Origin: CABQCM01 sp965145485
GTDB taxonomy: Bacteria > Bacillota > Clostridia > Oscillospirales > Acutalibacteraceae
DNA length: 64,000 nucleotides
Direction of reading: 5' to 3'
NCBI GenBank assembly: GCA_965145485.1
Contig: CBCTCU010000002.1
Coordinates: 66,340 to 130,339 of the forward strand
Shown here: positions 1 to 8,625 of the stretch, piece by piece
How the letters are laid out: every line of letters starts with the position of its first letter
Numbering within the stretch: position 1 is the first letter of the stretch
The notes under the pieces: generated by a model
Told to the model about the DNA's origin: nothing
The model's database searches: none
The model's input: the letters and a program-made list of their open reading frames with translations, nothing else
Made by a program: the position numbers and the translations under genes

Positions 1-722
1 TTGATGTGGCAGGAGCGCTTGATATAGGAGGCCGACAGATCCCCCAACGCGCCCAGCAGGGCGCAGATCACCGCCATGATGATCAGCAGGGGATAGTTGA
101 CCGTAACGGAAAAGCACATGCTGTATATCCACCCGGCGATCCAAAAGCCGATAATATTTGCTGCAATCCCGCCGGCAAACCCCTCCACCGTTTTGTTGGG
201 GCTGATGACGGGGGCCAGCTTGTGCCGGCCGAAGAACCGGCCGACAAAATAAGCGCCCGCGTCGGCAATCCAGGCCCCCGCCGCGGCAAGGACGATGAAA
301 AAGACGCTGTCATCCTGCGTCAGGCCGATGTCAGACAGATAGGAGTCGCGCAGAAACACCAGAGAGGAGAAGGAAAAGGAGACCGTAATGCTGAAAAAAA
401 AGGGCAACCCTACCGCGTCGATCCCGCCGCGCAGGGTTTCGTGACGGATCAGGCGCAGAAAGAGCGAGACGGTGTACAAAAAGCACAGCGCGCTCATCCA
501 AAGCGCCCGGGTGCCGACAAAAGGCACAATGGCGACAAAGGCAATGCTCATCAGGCAAAGGGGCTTATCCTTGTGCAGCCCAGCGGCGTGAAACAGCTCC
601 CACAGGGCAAGAACAGCCAGCAGCGCGGCGGCGGCTTCCACCACAAAAGGAATCTTTGCGCACAGAACGATAACGGCGAACAACGCGATACCGACCGCGC
701 CGGTAATGATCCTTGTGAGCAC
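1..722 (-). CDS. cdsA: Phosphatidate cytidylyltransferase, C-terminus cut by window edge
   Basis: Makes CDP-diacylglycerol from phosphatidic acid and CTP, the entry step to phospholipid headgroup synthesis, in the cytoplasmic membrane. About 240 codons are visible. They hold several hydrophobic membrane segments and the family stretch GAWIADAGAYFVGRFFGR followed by ISPNKTVEGFAGG, which is typical of CdsA just before its C-terminal signature. The signature itself (S-x-x-x-R-x-x-K-D...GHGG...D) lies beyond the left edge; the frame is still open at base 1. The start is GTG at 722-720, preceded at 9 nt by GGAGG. It is the last visible gene of the pyrH-frr-uppS-cdsA operon, 34 bp after uppS. Confidence 0.93.
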   Translation of the reverse strand, partial: MLTRIITGAVGIALFAVIVLCAKIPFVVEAAAALLAVLALWELFHAAGLHKDKPLCLMSIAFVAIVPFVGTRALWMSALCFLYTVSLFLRLIRHETLRGGIDAVGLPFFFSITVSFSFSSLVFLRDSYLSDIGLTQDDSVFFIVLAAAGAWIADAGAYFVGRFFGRHKLAPVISPNKTVEGFAGGIAANIIGFWIAGWIYSMCFSVTVNYPLLIIMAVICALLGALGDLSASYIKRSCHI

Positions 723-756
723 CGATGCATTCCTCCCTAGTACGATATCATTGAGT

Positions 757-1485
757 TTACAGCCCGCCGAACCGGCGGTTGCGCTGTGCGTAATCGGCGA
801 TGGCGGCGTCCAGATGCTTGGGCGAAAAGTCCGGCCAGAGCACATTGGAAAACCACAGCTCCGCGTAGGCCGACTGCCAGGTGAGAAAGTTGGATAGCCG
901 GTATTCGCCGCTGGGGCGGATGATCAGGTCGGGGTCGGGCATGCCGGCGGTGTACAGGTGGGAGGCGATATCCTGCGTGGTCAGTTCCTCCGGCCTTTTG
1001 CCCTCCCTTTGCATCTGGTCATAAAGCTGCGTGACGGCATGAAGGATTTCATCCTGCCCGCCGTAGTTGATAGCCAGGGTCACCACCATGCCGGTCGCGT
1101 CTTTGGAGGTTTCCTCGTTTTCGGCCATCAGCGCCTGCAGATCCTCCGGCAGGCGGGAACGGTCCCCGATGAAACGCAAAACCATGTTCTCGTCTTTGAA
1201 GGTGTGGGCCCTTTTCAGATAATCCCGCAGCAGGTTCATCAGCGAGTCGACTTCTTCCTTCGGCCGTCTCCAGTTCTCGGTCGAGAAGGTGTAAAAGGTC
1301 ATATATTCGATACCGATGGAGTTGGCATACCGGCAGATACCGCGAAAGACGTTGGCGCCCGCCGAATGGCCGGCCGAGCGGGGAAGCCCCCTCTTTTTGG
1401 CCCAGCGGCCGTTGCCGTCCATGATGACGCCGATGTGGCGGGGCAAAGCCGTTTGCTCCGTCACCGTTTTTTTGCGAAAGAACAT
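757..1485 (-). CDS. uppS: Undecaprenyl diphosphate synthase
   Basis: Cis-prenyltransferase that condenses farnesyl diphosphate with eight isopentenyl diphosphates to give the C55 carrier lipid for peptidoglycan and surface polysaccharides. The 242-residue length is normal. Residues 17-29 read HIGVIMDGNGRWA, with the catalytic/Mg-binding Asp at 23. The C-terminal substrate motif IRPSGEYRLSNF is at about 189-200, followed by the conserved W-Q-S-A-Y-A-E-L stretch. The start has GGAGG 7 nt upstream. It lies between frr and cdsA on the minus strand, the usual Firmicutes order. Confidence 0.97.
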   Translation of the reverse strand: MFFRKKTVTEQTALPRHIGVIMDGNGRWAKKRGLPRSAGHSAGANVFRGICRYANSIGIEYMTFYTFSTENWRRPKEEVDSLMNLLRDYLKRAHTFKDENMVLRFIGDRSRLPEDLQALMAENEETSKDATGMVVTLAINYGGQDEILHAVTQLYDQMQREGKRPEELTTQDIASHLYTAGMPDPDLIIRPSGEYRLSNFLTWQSAYAELWFSNVLWPDFSPKHLDAAIADYAQRNRRFGGL

Positions 1486-1514
1486 GGGGTTTCCTCCAGC
1501 CTTTTAACAGCAAA

Positions 1515-1541
1515 CATTGCCCCTCGAGACGAGGAGCAATG
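1515..1541 (-). terminator. Hairpin between frr and uppS
   Basis: On the minus strand a 12-bp stem (CATTGCTCCTCG / CGAGGGGCAATG, one T-G pair, 3-nt loop) is followed by TTTGCTG. It sits 12 nt after the frr stop and ahead of the uppS ribosome site. The U-tract is weak, so it is more likely a partial attenuator or RNA-processing/stability element than a full stop for the operon. Confidence 0.5.
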
Positions 1542-1553
1542 CTGGTTGCATTG

Positions 1554-2108
1554 TTAGATTTCGGTGATTTCCTTGGATTTCTTCGCCGTGATGTCGTCCA
1601 CCTCCTTGCAGTACTTATCGGTCAGCTTTTGAATCTTGTCCTCGTTTTGCTTGAGGTCGTCTTCGGTGATGTCGCCGTTCTTTTTCATCGCCTTGTACTT
1701 GTCGAGAACATCGCGGCGGATCGAGCGTATGGCAACCTTGGCGTCCTCGCCCATTTTGGACGCCTGCTTGGCCAGTTCCTTGCGGCGCTCCTCGGTCGGC
1801 TGGGGGAAGTTTAGCCGGATGACCCGCCCGTCGTTTTGCGGGGTGAGGCCGAGATCGGAGGCCAGGATGGCCTTTTCAATGTCCTTGAGGGTGGATACGT
1901 CGTAGGGCTGGATCTGCAGGATGCGCGCCTCCATCACCGATACCGAGGACATCTGGTTGACCGCCGTGGGGACGCCATAATAGTCGACCATGATGCGGTC
2001 GAGCACGGCGGGCGTGGCCCGCCCGGCCCGCAGGGTGGCCAGCTCGTTTTGCAGCGCGCCGATACTTTTCTCCATTTTTTCCTGAGCGGTGGTGTACAGT
2101 TGATCCAT
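1554..2108 (-). CDS. frr: Ribosome recycling factor
   Basis: Splits the post-termination ribosome together with EF-G. The 184 residues match the usual length of about 185. Family landmarks include LRAGRATPAVLDRIMVDYYG near residue 30, the PYD/PFD-type turn at the domain hinge, and the R-x-x-R-R-D motif in the third helix (AIRSIRRDVLDKYK). The protein should form a three-helix bundle with an inserted beta domain. A weak AAAGGA lies 12 nt before the ATG. It is 76 bp downstream of pyrH, the standard gene pairing. Confidence 0.97.
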   Translation of the reverse strand: MDQLYTTAQEKMEKSIGALQNELATLRAGRATPAVLDRIMVDYYGVPTAVNQMSSVSVMEARILQIQPYDVSTLKDIEKAILASDLGLTPQNDGRVIRLNFPQPTEERRKELAKQASKMGEDAKVAIRSIRRDVLDKYKAMKKNGDITEDDLKQNEDKIQKLTDKYCKEVDDITAKKSKEITEI

Positions 2109-2184
2109 TGTGTAACACTGTCCTTTCTTTGGGCGGTAGCCGCCGTAATGGATGCCGGGCGCAAAGCCGCCTCCGGCGTGCGAA

Positions 2185-2901
2185 TTATTTCACAAGCGTG
2201 CCGATCTTTTCCCCCATGATCGCGCGGCAGATATTGTCCGGATCGCTGAGGTTAAAGACCAAAATGGGCATATGGTTGTCGCGGCAAAGGGAGGCCGCCG
2301 TCGAATCCATGACCCCGAGCTGAAGGCTCAAAACGTCCTGATGGGTGAGAGTATCGTATTTTTTGGCGTTGGGGTTGGTCTTGGGGTCGCTGTCGTACAC
2401 TCCGTCGACGTTGGTCGCCTTTAAGATGACGTCGGCGTCGATCTCGGCAGCGCGCAGCGCAGCGCCCGTATCAGTCGAGAAAAAGGGATTTCCAGTGCCG
2501 CATCCAAAGACCACCACGCGCCCTTTTTCGAGATGCCGGATGGCGCGTCCGCGGATGTAAGGCTCGGCAATTTGCTGCATGGCGATCGCCGTCTGCACGC
2601 GGGCGGTCACACCGGTCTGCTCCAGAGCGTCGGCGAGGGCCAGGGCGTTGATCACGGTGGCAAGCATCCCCATGTGATCGGCGCGGGTGCGATCCATCTG
2701 GCCGGAAGAACGCCCCCGCCAGAAGTTGCCGCCCCCCACCACAATGGCGATTTGTGCGCCGGCGTCGACGCATTTTTTGATGCTGCGGCAAATGGTGAGC
2801 ACGGTATCAAAATCAAGCCCCGTCTTTTGGCTCCCGGCGAGCACCTCGCCGCTGAGCTTTAGCAGCACGCGAGGATATCGGATGGTCTCTTCTGTCGGCA
2901 A
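2185..2901 (-). CDS. pyrH: UMP kinase
   Basis: Phosphorylates UMP to UDP in de novo pyrimidine synthesis; the bacterial enzyme is a hexamer of the amino acid kinase fold. Visible motifs are LLKLSGEVLAG at the N-terminus, VVGGGNFWRGR in the phosphate-binding region, and ILKATNVDGVYDSDP, which is diagnostic for PyrH. I place the start at a TTG (2901-2899) because GGGAG lies 8 nt upstream; the same frame could also begin at TTG 2916 with no better ribosome site. It is the first gene of the operon. The rpsB-tsf genes that often precede pyrH are not here. Confidence 0.93.
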   Translation of the reverse strand: MPTEETIRYPRVLLKLSGEVLAGSQKTGLDFDTVLTICRSIKKCVDAGAQIAIVVGGGNFWRGRSSGQMDRTRADHMGMLATVINALALADALEQTGVTARVQTAIAMQQIAEPYIRGRAIRHLEKGRVVVFGCGTGNPFFSTDTGAALRAAEIDADVILKATNVDGVYDSDPKTNPNAKKYDTLTHQDVLSLQLGVMDSTAASLCRDNHMPILVFNLSDPDNICRAIMGEKIGTLVK

Positions 2902-2990
2902 TGCAACCACTCCCAAAGCGATTTCAACTTCAATGGTCCGGCACGGCTGGTACCGGCGGACGGTGTATGAAAAAATATCCGTACGCGGTT

Positions 2991-3019
2991 ATTTTACCCC
3001 ATTTTGCCCCCCTTGTAAA
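2991..3019 (-). promoter_or_regulatory. Promoter of the pyrH-frr-uppS-cdsA operon
   Basis: On the minus strand TTTACA and TAAAAT are separated by exactly 17 bp, about 90 bp upstream of the pyrH start. The flanking stretch (2917-3448) has no credible gene: the open minus-strand frame at 2994-3479 has no family likeness, runs into the GNAT gene and would contain this promoter. Confidence 0.65.
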
Positions 3020-3448
3020 GTGAAAAAGAGCATTTTTCCAAAAATCGGGGCATGAGACGGGAAAAAGTGAGGCGTGGCATCAAAAAATCCTCTACCTGCT
3101 GCAAACCGCGCAAGCAAAGGATTTGACGATCGATATACCAACGATTCTGTCTGGAAAGCCGGACGCTATGGCCCGGCGTCTGCATTCCGAGCAACCTACG
3201 GCTTCGCAATATCCCCCTGATTGGGGGTCCAAAGTGTAACCGGAGGTAAAACAGGCGTTTGGATTTATGCGGCATGATACCGATTGGTGAGAACCATACC
3301 GACCGGGCCGCTTGGTCGTAACAGACGGTCAAGTTTCCCCGGCGTGGCCCGGTTTGGGGGCATCGTACTGTCCCTGCCGGCAACAGCGTGCGATCAAAAC
3401 CGGCCACCTTTTGCAGGTCGCCTGGAAAATTCGCAGTGCAGAGCCATG

Positions 3449-4078
3449 CTAACGGGCCGTTTCCATCAGGTCCTCCCACTCGGCAGGGGGAAGGACTCGC
3501 TTCAGCGCTGCCATGGCCCGATCAAATTCGTTCGGATCGACAGGCCCGCCGCTGAGGGAGGGCAGGCTCTCTGAGCGCATCAGATAAAAGCCCATCGAGC
3601 GGTATAGCCGTACCGCCCGATGGCTCCAGGTCTGGGTGTGCAGCCATACATCCTCCTGAGGCTCCAGCTCGGCAAATCGCCGCAGTGCCTTTGCCACCGC
3701 CGCCCGGCCCAGCCCCATACGCTGGAACTGCGGCCGGACTGCCACCCAATGCAGGCAGGCCCAGTGCTGTAGGCCCGATTCAATATGCCACGACATCGCC
3801 GTGCCTACCGCTTCTCCGTCGCGGCCCAGGATAAAAAGGCACCGCTCCCGCAGCAGGCGGGGATGGGGTAAAAAACTTTTGGAGAAATATTCCAAAGCCG
3901 CCTCTTCGTTGTCAAATTCCAGCACTGAGGTTGTCACAGCGGCCCAGTCGCATTCATCCCCCGGACGGTAGAACCGAAAGGTGAAGCCATCGGGGAGCGC
4001 GGGTTCTTCGATGCGGGCAACCTGCTCGCCATCCATACGCATGATTATGGGGTAATATGGCAGGCTTTTATCCAGCAT
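3449..4078 (-). CDS. GNAT-family N-acetyltransferase
   Basis: Predicted acyl-CoA-dependent N-acetyltransferase of unknown substrate. About 209 residues. The acetyl-CoA loop is clear in VRPQFQRMGLGRAAVAKAL (motif A, Q-x-x-G-x-G), preceded by the beta-4 strand LHWVAV and followed by the motif B region HRAVRLYRSMGF. The N-terminal half is specific to this protein. The start is ATG 4078, with GAGG 8 nt upstream; a GTG three codons earlier overlaps the ribosome site. It begins 11 bp after the CpsB-like gene, so it is probably cotranscribed with the capsule-regulation trio. A role in modifying an amino sugar would fit, but that is inference. Confidence 0.85.
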   Translation of the reverse strand: MLDKSLPYYPIIMRMDGEQVARIEEPALPDGFTFRFYRPGDECDWAAVTTSVLEFDNEEAALEYFSKSFLPHPRLLRERCLFILGRDGEAVGTAMSWHIESGLQHWACLHWVAVRPQFQRMGLGRAAVAKALRRFAELEPQEDVWLHTQTWSHRAVRLYRSMGFYLMRSESLPSLSGGPVDPNEFDRAMAALKRVLPPAEWEDLMETAR

Positions 4079-4088
4079 ATCTGTCACC

Positions 4089-4820
4089 TCAGAAAATCAG
4101 GCCGCCGCCCCCATTGGGAGTATCCTCAAAAAATGACAGGGAGACAAACCAGTCCTCCCGCGCCTGCCCCCGGTGGGTTTTGCGTAAAAAGCCCCGGGCG
4201 TCATCCCAATTGGGCCGCCGGCTGGTCAGGTTGTGGGCGTCACTCCCCAACGCGAGAGGGATACCCTGCGCGTGGAGGTTTTTGACCAGCTTTCTGGCGT
4301 CGTGGGAGGCGAGGGAACCGACATTAACCTGAACCACCGTGTCGGCCGCCTCAATGACCTCCCAAAGCTGGCGGGTCTCGTAGTAGCTGGCATAACGCTC
4401 GAGATGGGCGAGGATGGGCGTGACCGATAAGCCGTAAGCGATGTTGGCGATGCAATCCGCCATCCAAGGCTTGTAAGGGGAGCGGGGCAGCTCCAGTAGG
4501 ATCGCTTTGGCCCCTTCGATACAAAGGGGAGCGAGCTCTTTGGGCTCGATGCTCTTGCTCAAATAAACCTCAGCGCCCAGATGAATTTGTGGAAAGGCCG
4601 ATGCCTCCGGATGTGAGAGCAGCGCATTGAGTGCCGCGCTTCGCCGCGCGACAAAGGAAGCGACATCCTCCTGCCTCGCGTCATAGTGGGAGGTTGCGGC
4701 AACGCCCCATACCCCCTGGTCCGACAACAGCTTGAGCATGGCGGCCGCCATTGGGACGTCTGTCGCACCATCGTCCATGCCGGGAAGGCAATGGCAGTGA
4801 AAATCAAATCGTCCGCTCAT
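4089..4820 (-). CDS. cpsB: CpsB/YwqE-type tyrosine-protein phosphatase (PHP domain)
   Basis: Manganese-dependent phosphatase of the polymerase and histidinol phosphatase (PHP) superfamily; in capsule systems it dephosphorylates the CpsD tyrosine kinase. Metal-ligand motifs are in order: DFHCHCLPGMDDG (H8, H10, residues 6-18), ATSHYD at about 42 (normally ATPHYD), the Glu in LGAEVYL at about 103, LAHLERY at about 138, and GSDAHN near 197. At 243 residues the length is normal. Its ATG overlaps the stop of the kinase gene by 4 bp (ATGA), which indicates translational coupling. A glycine run near the C-terminus is unusual but harmless. Confidence 0.93.
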   Translation of the reverse strand: MSGRFDFHCHCLPGMDDGATDVPMAAAMLKLLSDQGVWGVAATSHYDARQEDVASFVARRSAALNALLSHPEASAFPQIHLGAEVYLSKSIEPKELAPLCIEGAKAILLELPRSPYKPWMADCIANIAYGLSVTPILAHLERYASYYETRQLWEVIEAADTVVQVNVGSLASHDARKLVKNLHAQGIPLALGSDAHNLTSRRPNWDDARGFLRKTHRGQAREDWFVSLSFFEDTPNGGGGLIF

Positions 4821-5539
4821 GATTTTCCGTAGCGGTAATCGTACGATTTGTAACTCTTATAATTGCCGTACATTTTGTTTTTCTGCTTGACGTCGGTGAT
4901 GACAACCCCCAAAATATTGCCGTGTACCCCGCGGATGAGTTCGACCGCTTTCTTAATTTCCTCATAAGTGGTCTGCTGCTGACGGGCCGCCAGCAGGGTG
5001 CCCGCCATGCGGGGCGCTATGACCATGGAGTCGGCCACCACGTTAACGGGCGTACCGTCCACAAAGATATAATCGTACTGGCTGCTTACCGCGCTGAGCA
5101 ACTCCTCCATTTTACTCGAGCCCAGCAACTCGGAAGGGTTGGGCGGAATGGGGCCGGAAAGGATGACGTCCAGATTGGGCACCACTTGGCGGTAAATGGT
5201 TTCTTCCAAGCCCGAAAAACCGCCCAGCAGCTTGGACAGCCCCATATCGTTGCTCAGCCGGAAAATTTTGTGCTGTGTCGGCTTGCGCATGTCGGTGTCG
5301 ATGAGCAGAACTCTGGCGTTGGTCTGCGCCATGGTGATCGCCAGATTCGAGCAGACGGTGGATTTCCCCGCGCTTGGCTCGGCGCTGGAGACAAGCACCA
5401 TCTTTTCCTTCATGGGAGACAGGGCAAACAGGAGATTGGTGCGGATGGTCTTATAAGCCTCCACGATTTGGAAGGTAGTATTTTTATTCAGCCGGTTCGC
5501 CGCCCGGCTTTGGCTTGCGGATTTTGCGTTACCTGCCAC
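4817..5539 (-). CDS. cpsD: CpsD/CapB-type tyrosine-protein kinase
   Basis: Bacterial BY-kinase that autophosphorylates and controls polysaccharide polymerisation and export with its CpsC-type membrane activator. Walker A is SSAEPSAGKSTVCSN, Walker A' is VLLIDTDMRKP, and the Walker B equivalent is YIFVDGTP (most relatives have D-T-P-P, so the second Asp region is slightly divergent). The C-terminus carries a tyrosine cluster (seven Tyr in the last 17 residues), the autophosphorylation tail. The start is GTG at 5539 with GGGAGG 8 nt upstream; an upstream TTG at 5563 would overlap the preceding gene more and has no ribosome site. The gene overlaps CpsC by 11 bp. Confidence 0.93.
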   Translation of the reverse strand: MAGNAKSASQSRAANRLNKNTTFQIVEAYKTIRTNLLFALSPMKEKMVLVSSAEPSAGKSTVCSNLAITMAQTNARVLLIDTDMRKPTQHKIFRLSNDMGLSKLLGGFSGLEETIYRQVVPNLDVILSGPIPPNPSELLGSSKMEELLSAVSSQYDYIFVDGTPVNVVADSMVIAPRMAGTLLAARQQQTTYEEIKKAVELIRGVHGNILGVVITDVKQKNKMYGNYKSYKSYDYRYGKS

Positions 5540-6227
5540 GACTGGACCCTCCCTTGGAATCAAAACTGGGTATCTCGCCTAACACAGGGAGGTCAATGAC
5601 CTCCTTGAGATCTTCTTCGCCTTTGATGCGGGTATCCAGGAGAGATACCAGCAGGCATATAATAGCTGACAAAATCAGACCGGCCGCGCCGCCTATCACC
5701 GCGTTCAAGCGCACGTTGGGAGAAGAAGGGGAGGTGGCGGGCTGGGCAGTACCGATGGTCTCGACCGAGCCGGCCTTGACCACCCGCTGCAGCACCTCGG
5801 GGGCGAGCTCGGCCATGGTGTTGCATATCTGGGCCGACAGCTCCGGGTCGGTGGTTCCGGCCGAAATTTGCAACACCTCGGTCTGATTGACCGAACTCAT
5901 GGTGATGGCATTTCGCAGGTCGCTGGCCGTCACCGACTCGCCGATGCGCTGTGCCGCCTGCTCGAGAATGTCCTCGTTGGTCAGAATGACAATGTAGGTA
6001 TCCACCAGACGGGTAGACGCGTTCAGGTCGTTGATGTTGACGTTATTGTCGCTGGTGGAAACACCGTTGTTGACGTAAAGCGCTATCGAGGAGGTGTAAA
6101 TTTTCGGCATCATAAAGACCGACACCAGTACAAAAGCCGTGGCGCCGAGCAGCGTGCTGATGAAAAGCACCCCCCATTTTTTTCGCAATATGGCCAGGAT
6201 TTCCATAACACTGATCGTTTTTTGCAT
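5529..6227 (-). CDS. cpsC: CpsC/Wzz-type chain-length determinant and kinase activator
   Basis: Membrane protein of the polysaccharide co-polymerase family, expected to set chain length and activate the CpsD kinase. 232 residues. An N-terminal transmembrane helix lies at about 20-40 (LFISTLLGATAFVLVSVFMM), an extracellular Wzz domain of about 130 residues follows, and a second membrane helix near 175-197 (VIGGAAGLILSAIICLLVSLL) precedes a short cytoplasmic tail with the conserved proline-containing ending DLPVLGEIPSF. It is the first gene of a cpsC-cpsD-cpsB-GNAT operon with overlapping ends. No glycosyltransferase, flippase or polymerase follows. Confidence 0.9.
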   Translation of the reverse strand: MQKTISVMEILAILRKKWGVLFISTLLGATAFVLVSVFMMPKIYTSSIALYVNNGVSTSDNNVNINDLNASTRLVDTYIVILTNEDILEQAAQRIGESVTASDLRNAITMSSVNQTEVLQISAGTTDPELSAQICNTMAELAPEVLQRVVKAGSVETIGTAQPATSPSSPNVRLNAVIGGAAGLILSAIICLLVSLLDTRIKGEEDLKEVIDLPVLGEIPSFDSKGGSSRGR

Positions 6228-6551
6228 GAATCAAACCATACCCTTTCTAAACGATTGCCTTATTCTCAGACTCCCGGGAACTGGGCATAGGCAGCCCAAC
6301 GCCGTGATCCGATAACATCGACATGATTTCTGGCAGGAGATCGGCAGCCCAGTGCGCAGGACTCTTAACAACCGGCGTTGGAGCGCGGAATCCTGTCTTC
6401 AAAATCAGGCAAAACAACACGCCTACAACGCAAATCGAATGACCCGCCACGGTTTGGAGCAGAGGACCGCGCCGCTATGCGCGGACAGCCGTTTGCCAAA
6501 AGCCGTGCGGAACCGAATCACCATTACCAGAAATATCCTAGAGTATAAATG
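6228..6551 (-). other. Long 5' leader of the cps operon
   Basis: About 320 nt separate the expected transcript start (near 6552) from the cpsC ATG. A 67-codon frame (6247-6450) lies inside it but shows no family likeness and no clear ribosome site. I could not fold it into a known riboswitch class by eye, and no terminator with a U-run is evident. Confidence 0.4.
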
Positions 6552-6558
6552 CTGTCCT

Positions 6559-6587
6559 ATTATACACATCCAACCGATTTTTGTCAA
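6559..6587 (-). promoter_or_regulatory. Perfect-consensus sigma-A promoter of the cps operon
   Basis: On the minus strand TTGACA (6587-6582) and TATAAT (6564-6559) are both exact consensus hexamers with a 17-bp spacer. It points toward cpsC. Such an unregulated-looking core promoter suggests control downstream, in the leader or by the kinase system. Confidence 0.85.
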
Positions 6588-6674
6588 ATATCATTCTTTT
6601 CGGTCAGCCCGCCCCGGTTCCCGTTTGTTGGGTTTATCGTTTATTATGTCACTAGTTTATGTCAATTTCGGTCA

Positions 6675-6703
6675 TTTACAAATGATATAAAACGTATTAT
6701 ACT
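6675..6703 (+). promoter_or_regulatory. Promoter of the ABC exporter operon
   Basis: TTTACA and TATACT are separated by 17 bp, about 190 bp upstream of the first ABC gene and back-to-back with the cps promoter. The intervening 180 bp holds no recognisable RNA motif. Confidence 0.65.
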
Positions 6704-6891
6704 TAAAAGTACTTTTCAATATGGCAGTTTCTGCCCCCACATCATCCGGCCTAGGGTCCTGTTTTGGGCTTCATCGATTCAAAACAACGTGCGGGCTTGC
6801 CTGTATTATGCCGCCAGGCTTTTTGTGCCATGCTTCCTATTTTGGCTTATTTTATTAGGGAGGGATTCCCCTCTATTAGGGTGGAATGTTT

Positions 6892-8625
6892 ATGAAAAAG
6901 TTATATCCTTACATCAGGCCCTTTCTGCTCCCGATGCTTATCGGTGTGCTGTTTAAGGGGCTGGGGGCGATCACCGACCTGCTGATCCCCTATTTTATGG
7001 GAATCCTCATCGACCAGGGAATCGGCACGGGCGACCAGCAGCGGATTTTGTATCTGTGCCTGTGTATGCTGGTGCTGGCTGTGTTGACAGCGGGCTTTAA
7101 TATTCTGGCCAACTATGTATCGGCCCATGCATCGCAGGGAATCGGGGAGAGTATGCGAAACGCTTTGTATGAAAAAATTCAGACCCTGCCGCTATGGATT
7201 GTAGACCGGCTGACCGCTTCCTCCCTCATCACCCGCGTGACCAACGACGTCGAGCACGTACAGCGCACCCTGCTGATGATGACCCGTTTTATGATTCGCG
7301 CACCCATCATGGCGATCGGTGGTGTGGCGCTCTCGATCTTAATCGATCCTCTGCTCACCCTGATCGTTTTTGTCGGTATGGTGCTGCTCGGCGCGGCCAG
7401 CATATCCGTCTATAAGGTTACCCGCCCCATCTACCGCAAGGTGCAGGCGAGCATCGACCGGCTTACCACCATTATCCGTGAGAATCTTACCGGCATACGC
7501 GTCATCAAATCCTTTGACAAAACAGGCTATGAGACCGATCGGTTTGACAGCCAGAGCCGCACCGTCAAGCGTTTTGAGCTGAAAGCCGGCATGTTCAACG
7601 CCTACATGAGCCCCTCGATCGCCTTTATCTCCAGCTTGACCACCGCCGCCGTACTGTATGCCGGCGGCTACCGGGTGCAGGCCGGCGGCATTGAGATCGG
7701 CCAAATTGTTACCATCCTCAATTACGTGAACATGATCCTCATGGCCATGACCATGATCCCCCGCATGTTCATGATGTTCAGCCGGGCCAACACCTCCGCC
7801 GCCCGCATCAATGAGATTTTGGAGGTGAAGGATCAGACCCGGTACGGCGCCGAAACGTCCCCAAAGACCGAAAGCCCGTTTTTGGAGTTTCGGTCGGTCA
7901 GTTTTGCTTACCCCGACACCACGGCGCATGCGCTCGACGAGGTGAGCTTTCGGGTGGAGAAAGGGCAGACGGTCGCGGTGATCGGCGGCACCGGGGCGGG
8001 AAAATCCACCCTGCTCGGACTGATTTTACGGCTGTATGAGCCGACCAGCGGGCAGGTTTACCTGGAAGGGCGGCCGATCGCAGATTATACCAAAGACTAT
8101 CTGCTAAGCAAGATTACCGCCGCGATGCAGCAGTACAACATCTTTGGCATGAGTGTGCAGGAGAATATCGTGCTGGATATGGAGCTGGATGAAGAAAGGA
8201 TGCGCCAGTCGGCGGCAGCGGCCCAGCTTTCCGAGTTGGTCGAGCAGCTGGACGGCGGATATGAGTATGCGATCGCGCAGGCGGGCAGCAATCTTTCCGG
8301 CGGGCAGAAGCAGCGGCTGTCCATCGCCCGCACCCTGTATCGCCCGGCCGAGCTGGTCGTGCTCGACGATGTTTCCAGCGCGCTGGACTATCGCACCGAC
8401 CTGCGCCTGCGCACCGCCCTGCGGCGGACCTACCGGGGCAAGACCGTCATCCTCATCTCCCAGCGCATTGCCAGCGTGCAGTCGGCCGATCGCATCCTTG
8501 TGCTGGAAAAGGGGCGCTGCGTGGGATTCGCCCCTCATGCGGAGCTGATAAGGGACAACGCCGTCTACCGGGATATTTGCCGCACCCAGGGCGTGCCCGT
8601 ACCCGAGGGAGGTGACGCGCAGTGA
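6892..8625 (+). CDS. ABC exporter half-transporter, subunit with degenerate ATP site
   Basis: Six-helix type IV ABC exporter with a fused ATPase, 577 residues. The membrane domain covers about 1-310. Walker A GGTGAGKS is at about 364, signature LSGGQ at about 468, Walker B VVLDDVSSALD near 490. The catalytic Glu after Walker B is Asp (LDD) and the switch His is Gln (ISQRIAS). These are the hallmarks of the degenerate-site partner in heterodimeric exporters such as BmrCD, LmrCD and TM287/288. The substrate is unknown; multidrug or peptide export is typical. The second ATG (6892) is preferred over 6886 because of its GGGTGG spacing. It overlaps the next gene by 4 bp (GTGA). Confidence 0.92.
   Translation: MKKLYPYIRPFLLPMLIGVLFKGLGAITDLLIPYFMGILIDQGIGTGDQQRILYLCLCMLVLAVLTAGFNILANYVSAHASQGIGESMRNALYEKIQTLPLWIVDRLTASSLITRVTNDVEHVQRTLLMMTRFMIRAPIMAIGGVALSILIDPLLTLIVFVGMVLLGAASISVYKVTRPIYRKVQASIDRLTTIIRENLTGIRVIKSFDKTGYETDRFDSQSRTVKRFELKAGMFNAYMSPSIAFISSLTTAAVLYAGGYRVQAGGIEIGQIVTILNYVNMILMAMTMIPRMFMMFSRANTSAARINEILEVKDQTRYGAETSPKTESPFLEFRSVSFAYPDTTAHALDEVSFRVEKGQTVAVIGGTGAGKSTLLGLILRLYEPTSGQVYLEGRPIADYTKDYLLSKITAAMQQYNIFGMSVQENIVLDMELDEERMRQSAAAAQLSELVEQLDGGYEYAIAQAGSNLSGGQKQRLSIARTLYRPAELVVLDDVSSALDYRTDLRLRTALRRTYRGKTVILISQRIASVQSADRILVLEKGRCVGFAPHAELIRDNAVYRDICRTQGVPVPEGGDAQ

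Noticed and set aside
6..740. Long plus-strand frame opposite cdsA
   Set aside because: Gln/Lys/Gly-rich composition with no family likeness. The minus strand encodes a clear CdsA.
2994..3479. 161-codon minus-strand frame upstream of pyrH
   Set aside because: No family likeness, overlaps the GNAT gene and the pyrH promoter.
6247..6450. 67-codon frame in the cps leader
   Set aside because: Hydrophobic start but no ribosome site and no likeness; kept only as part of the leader.
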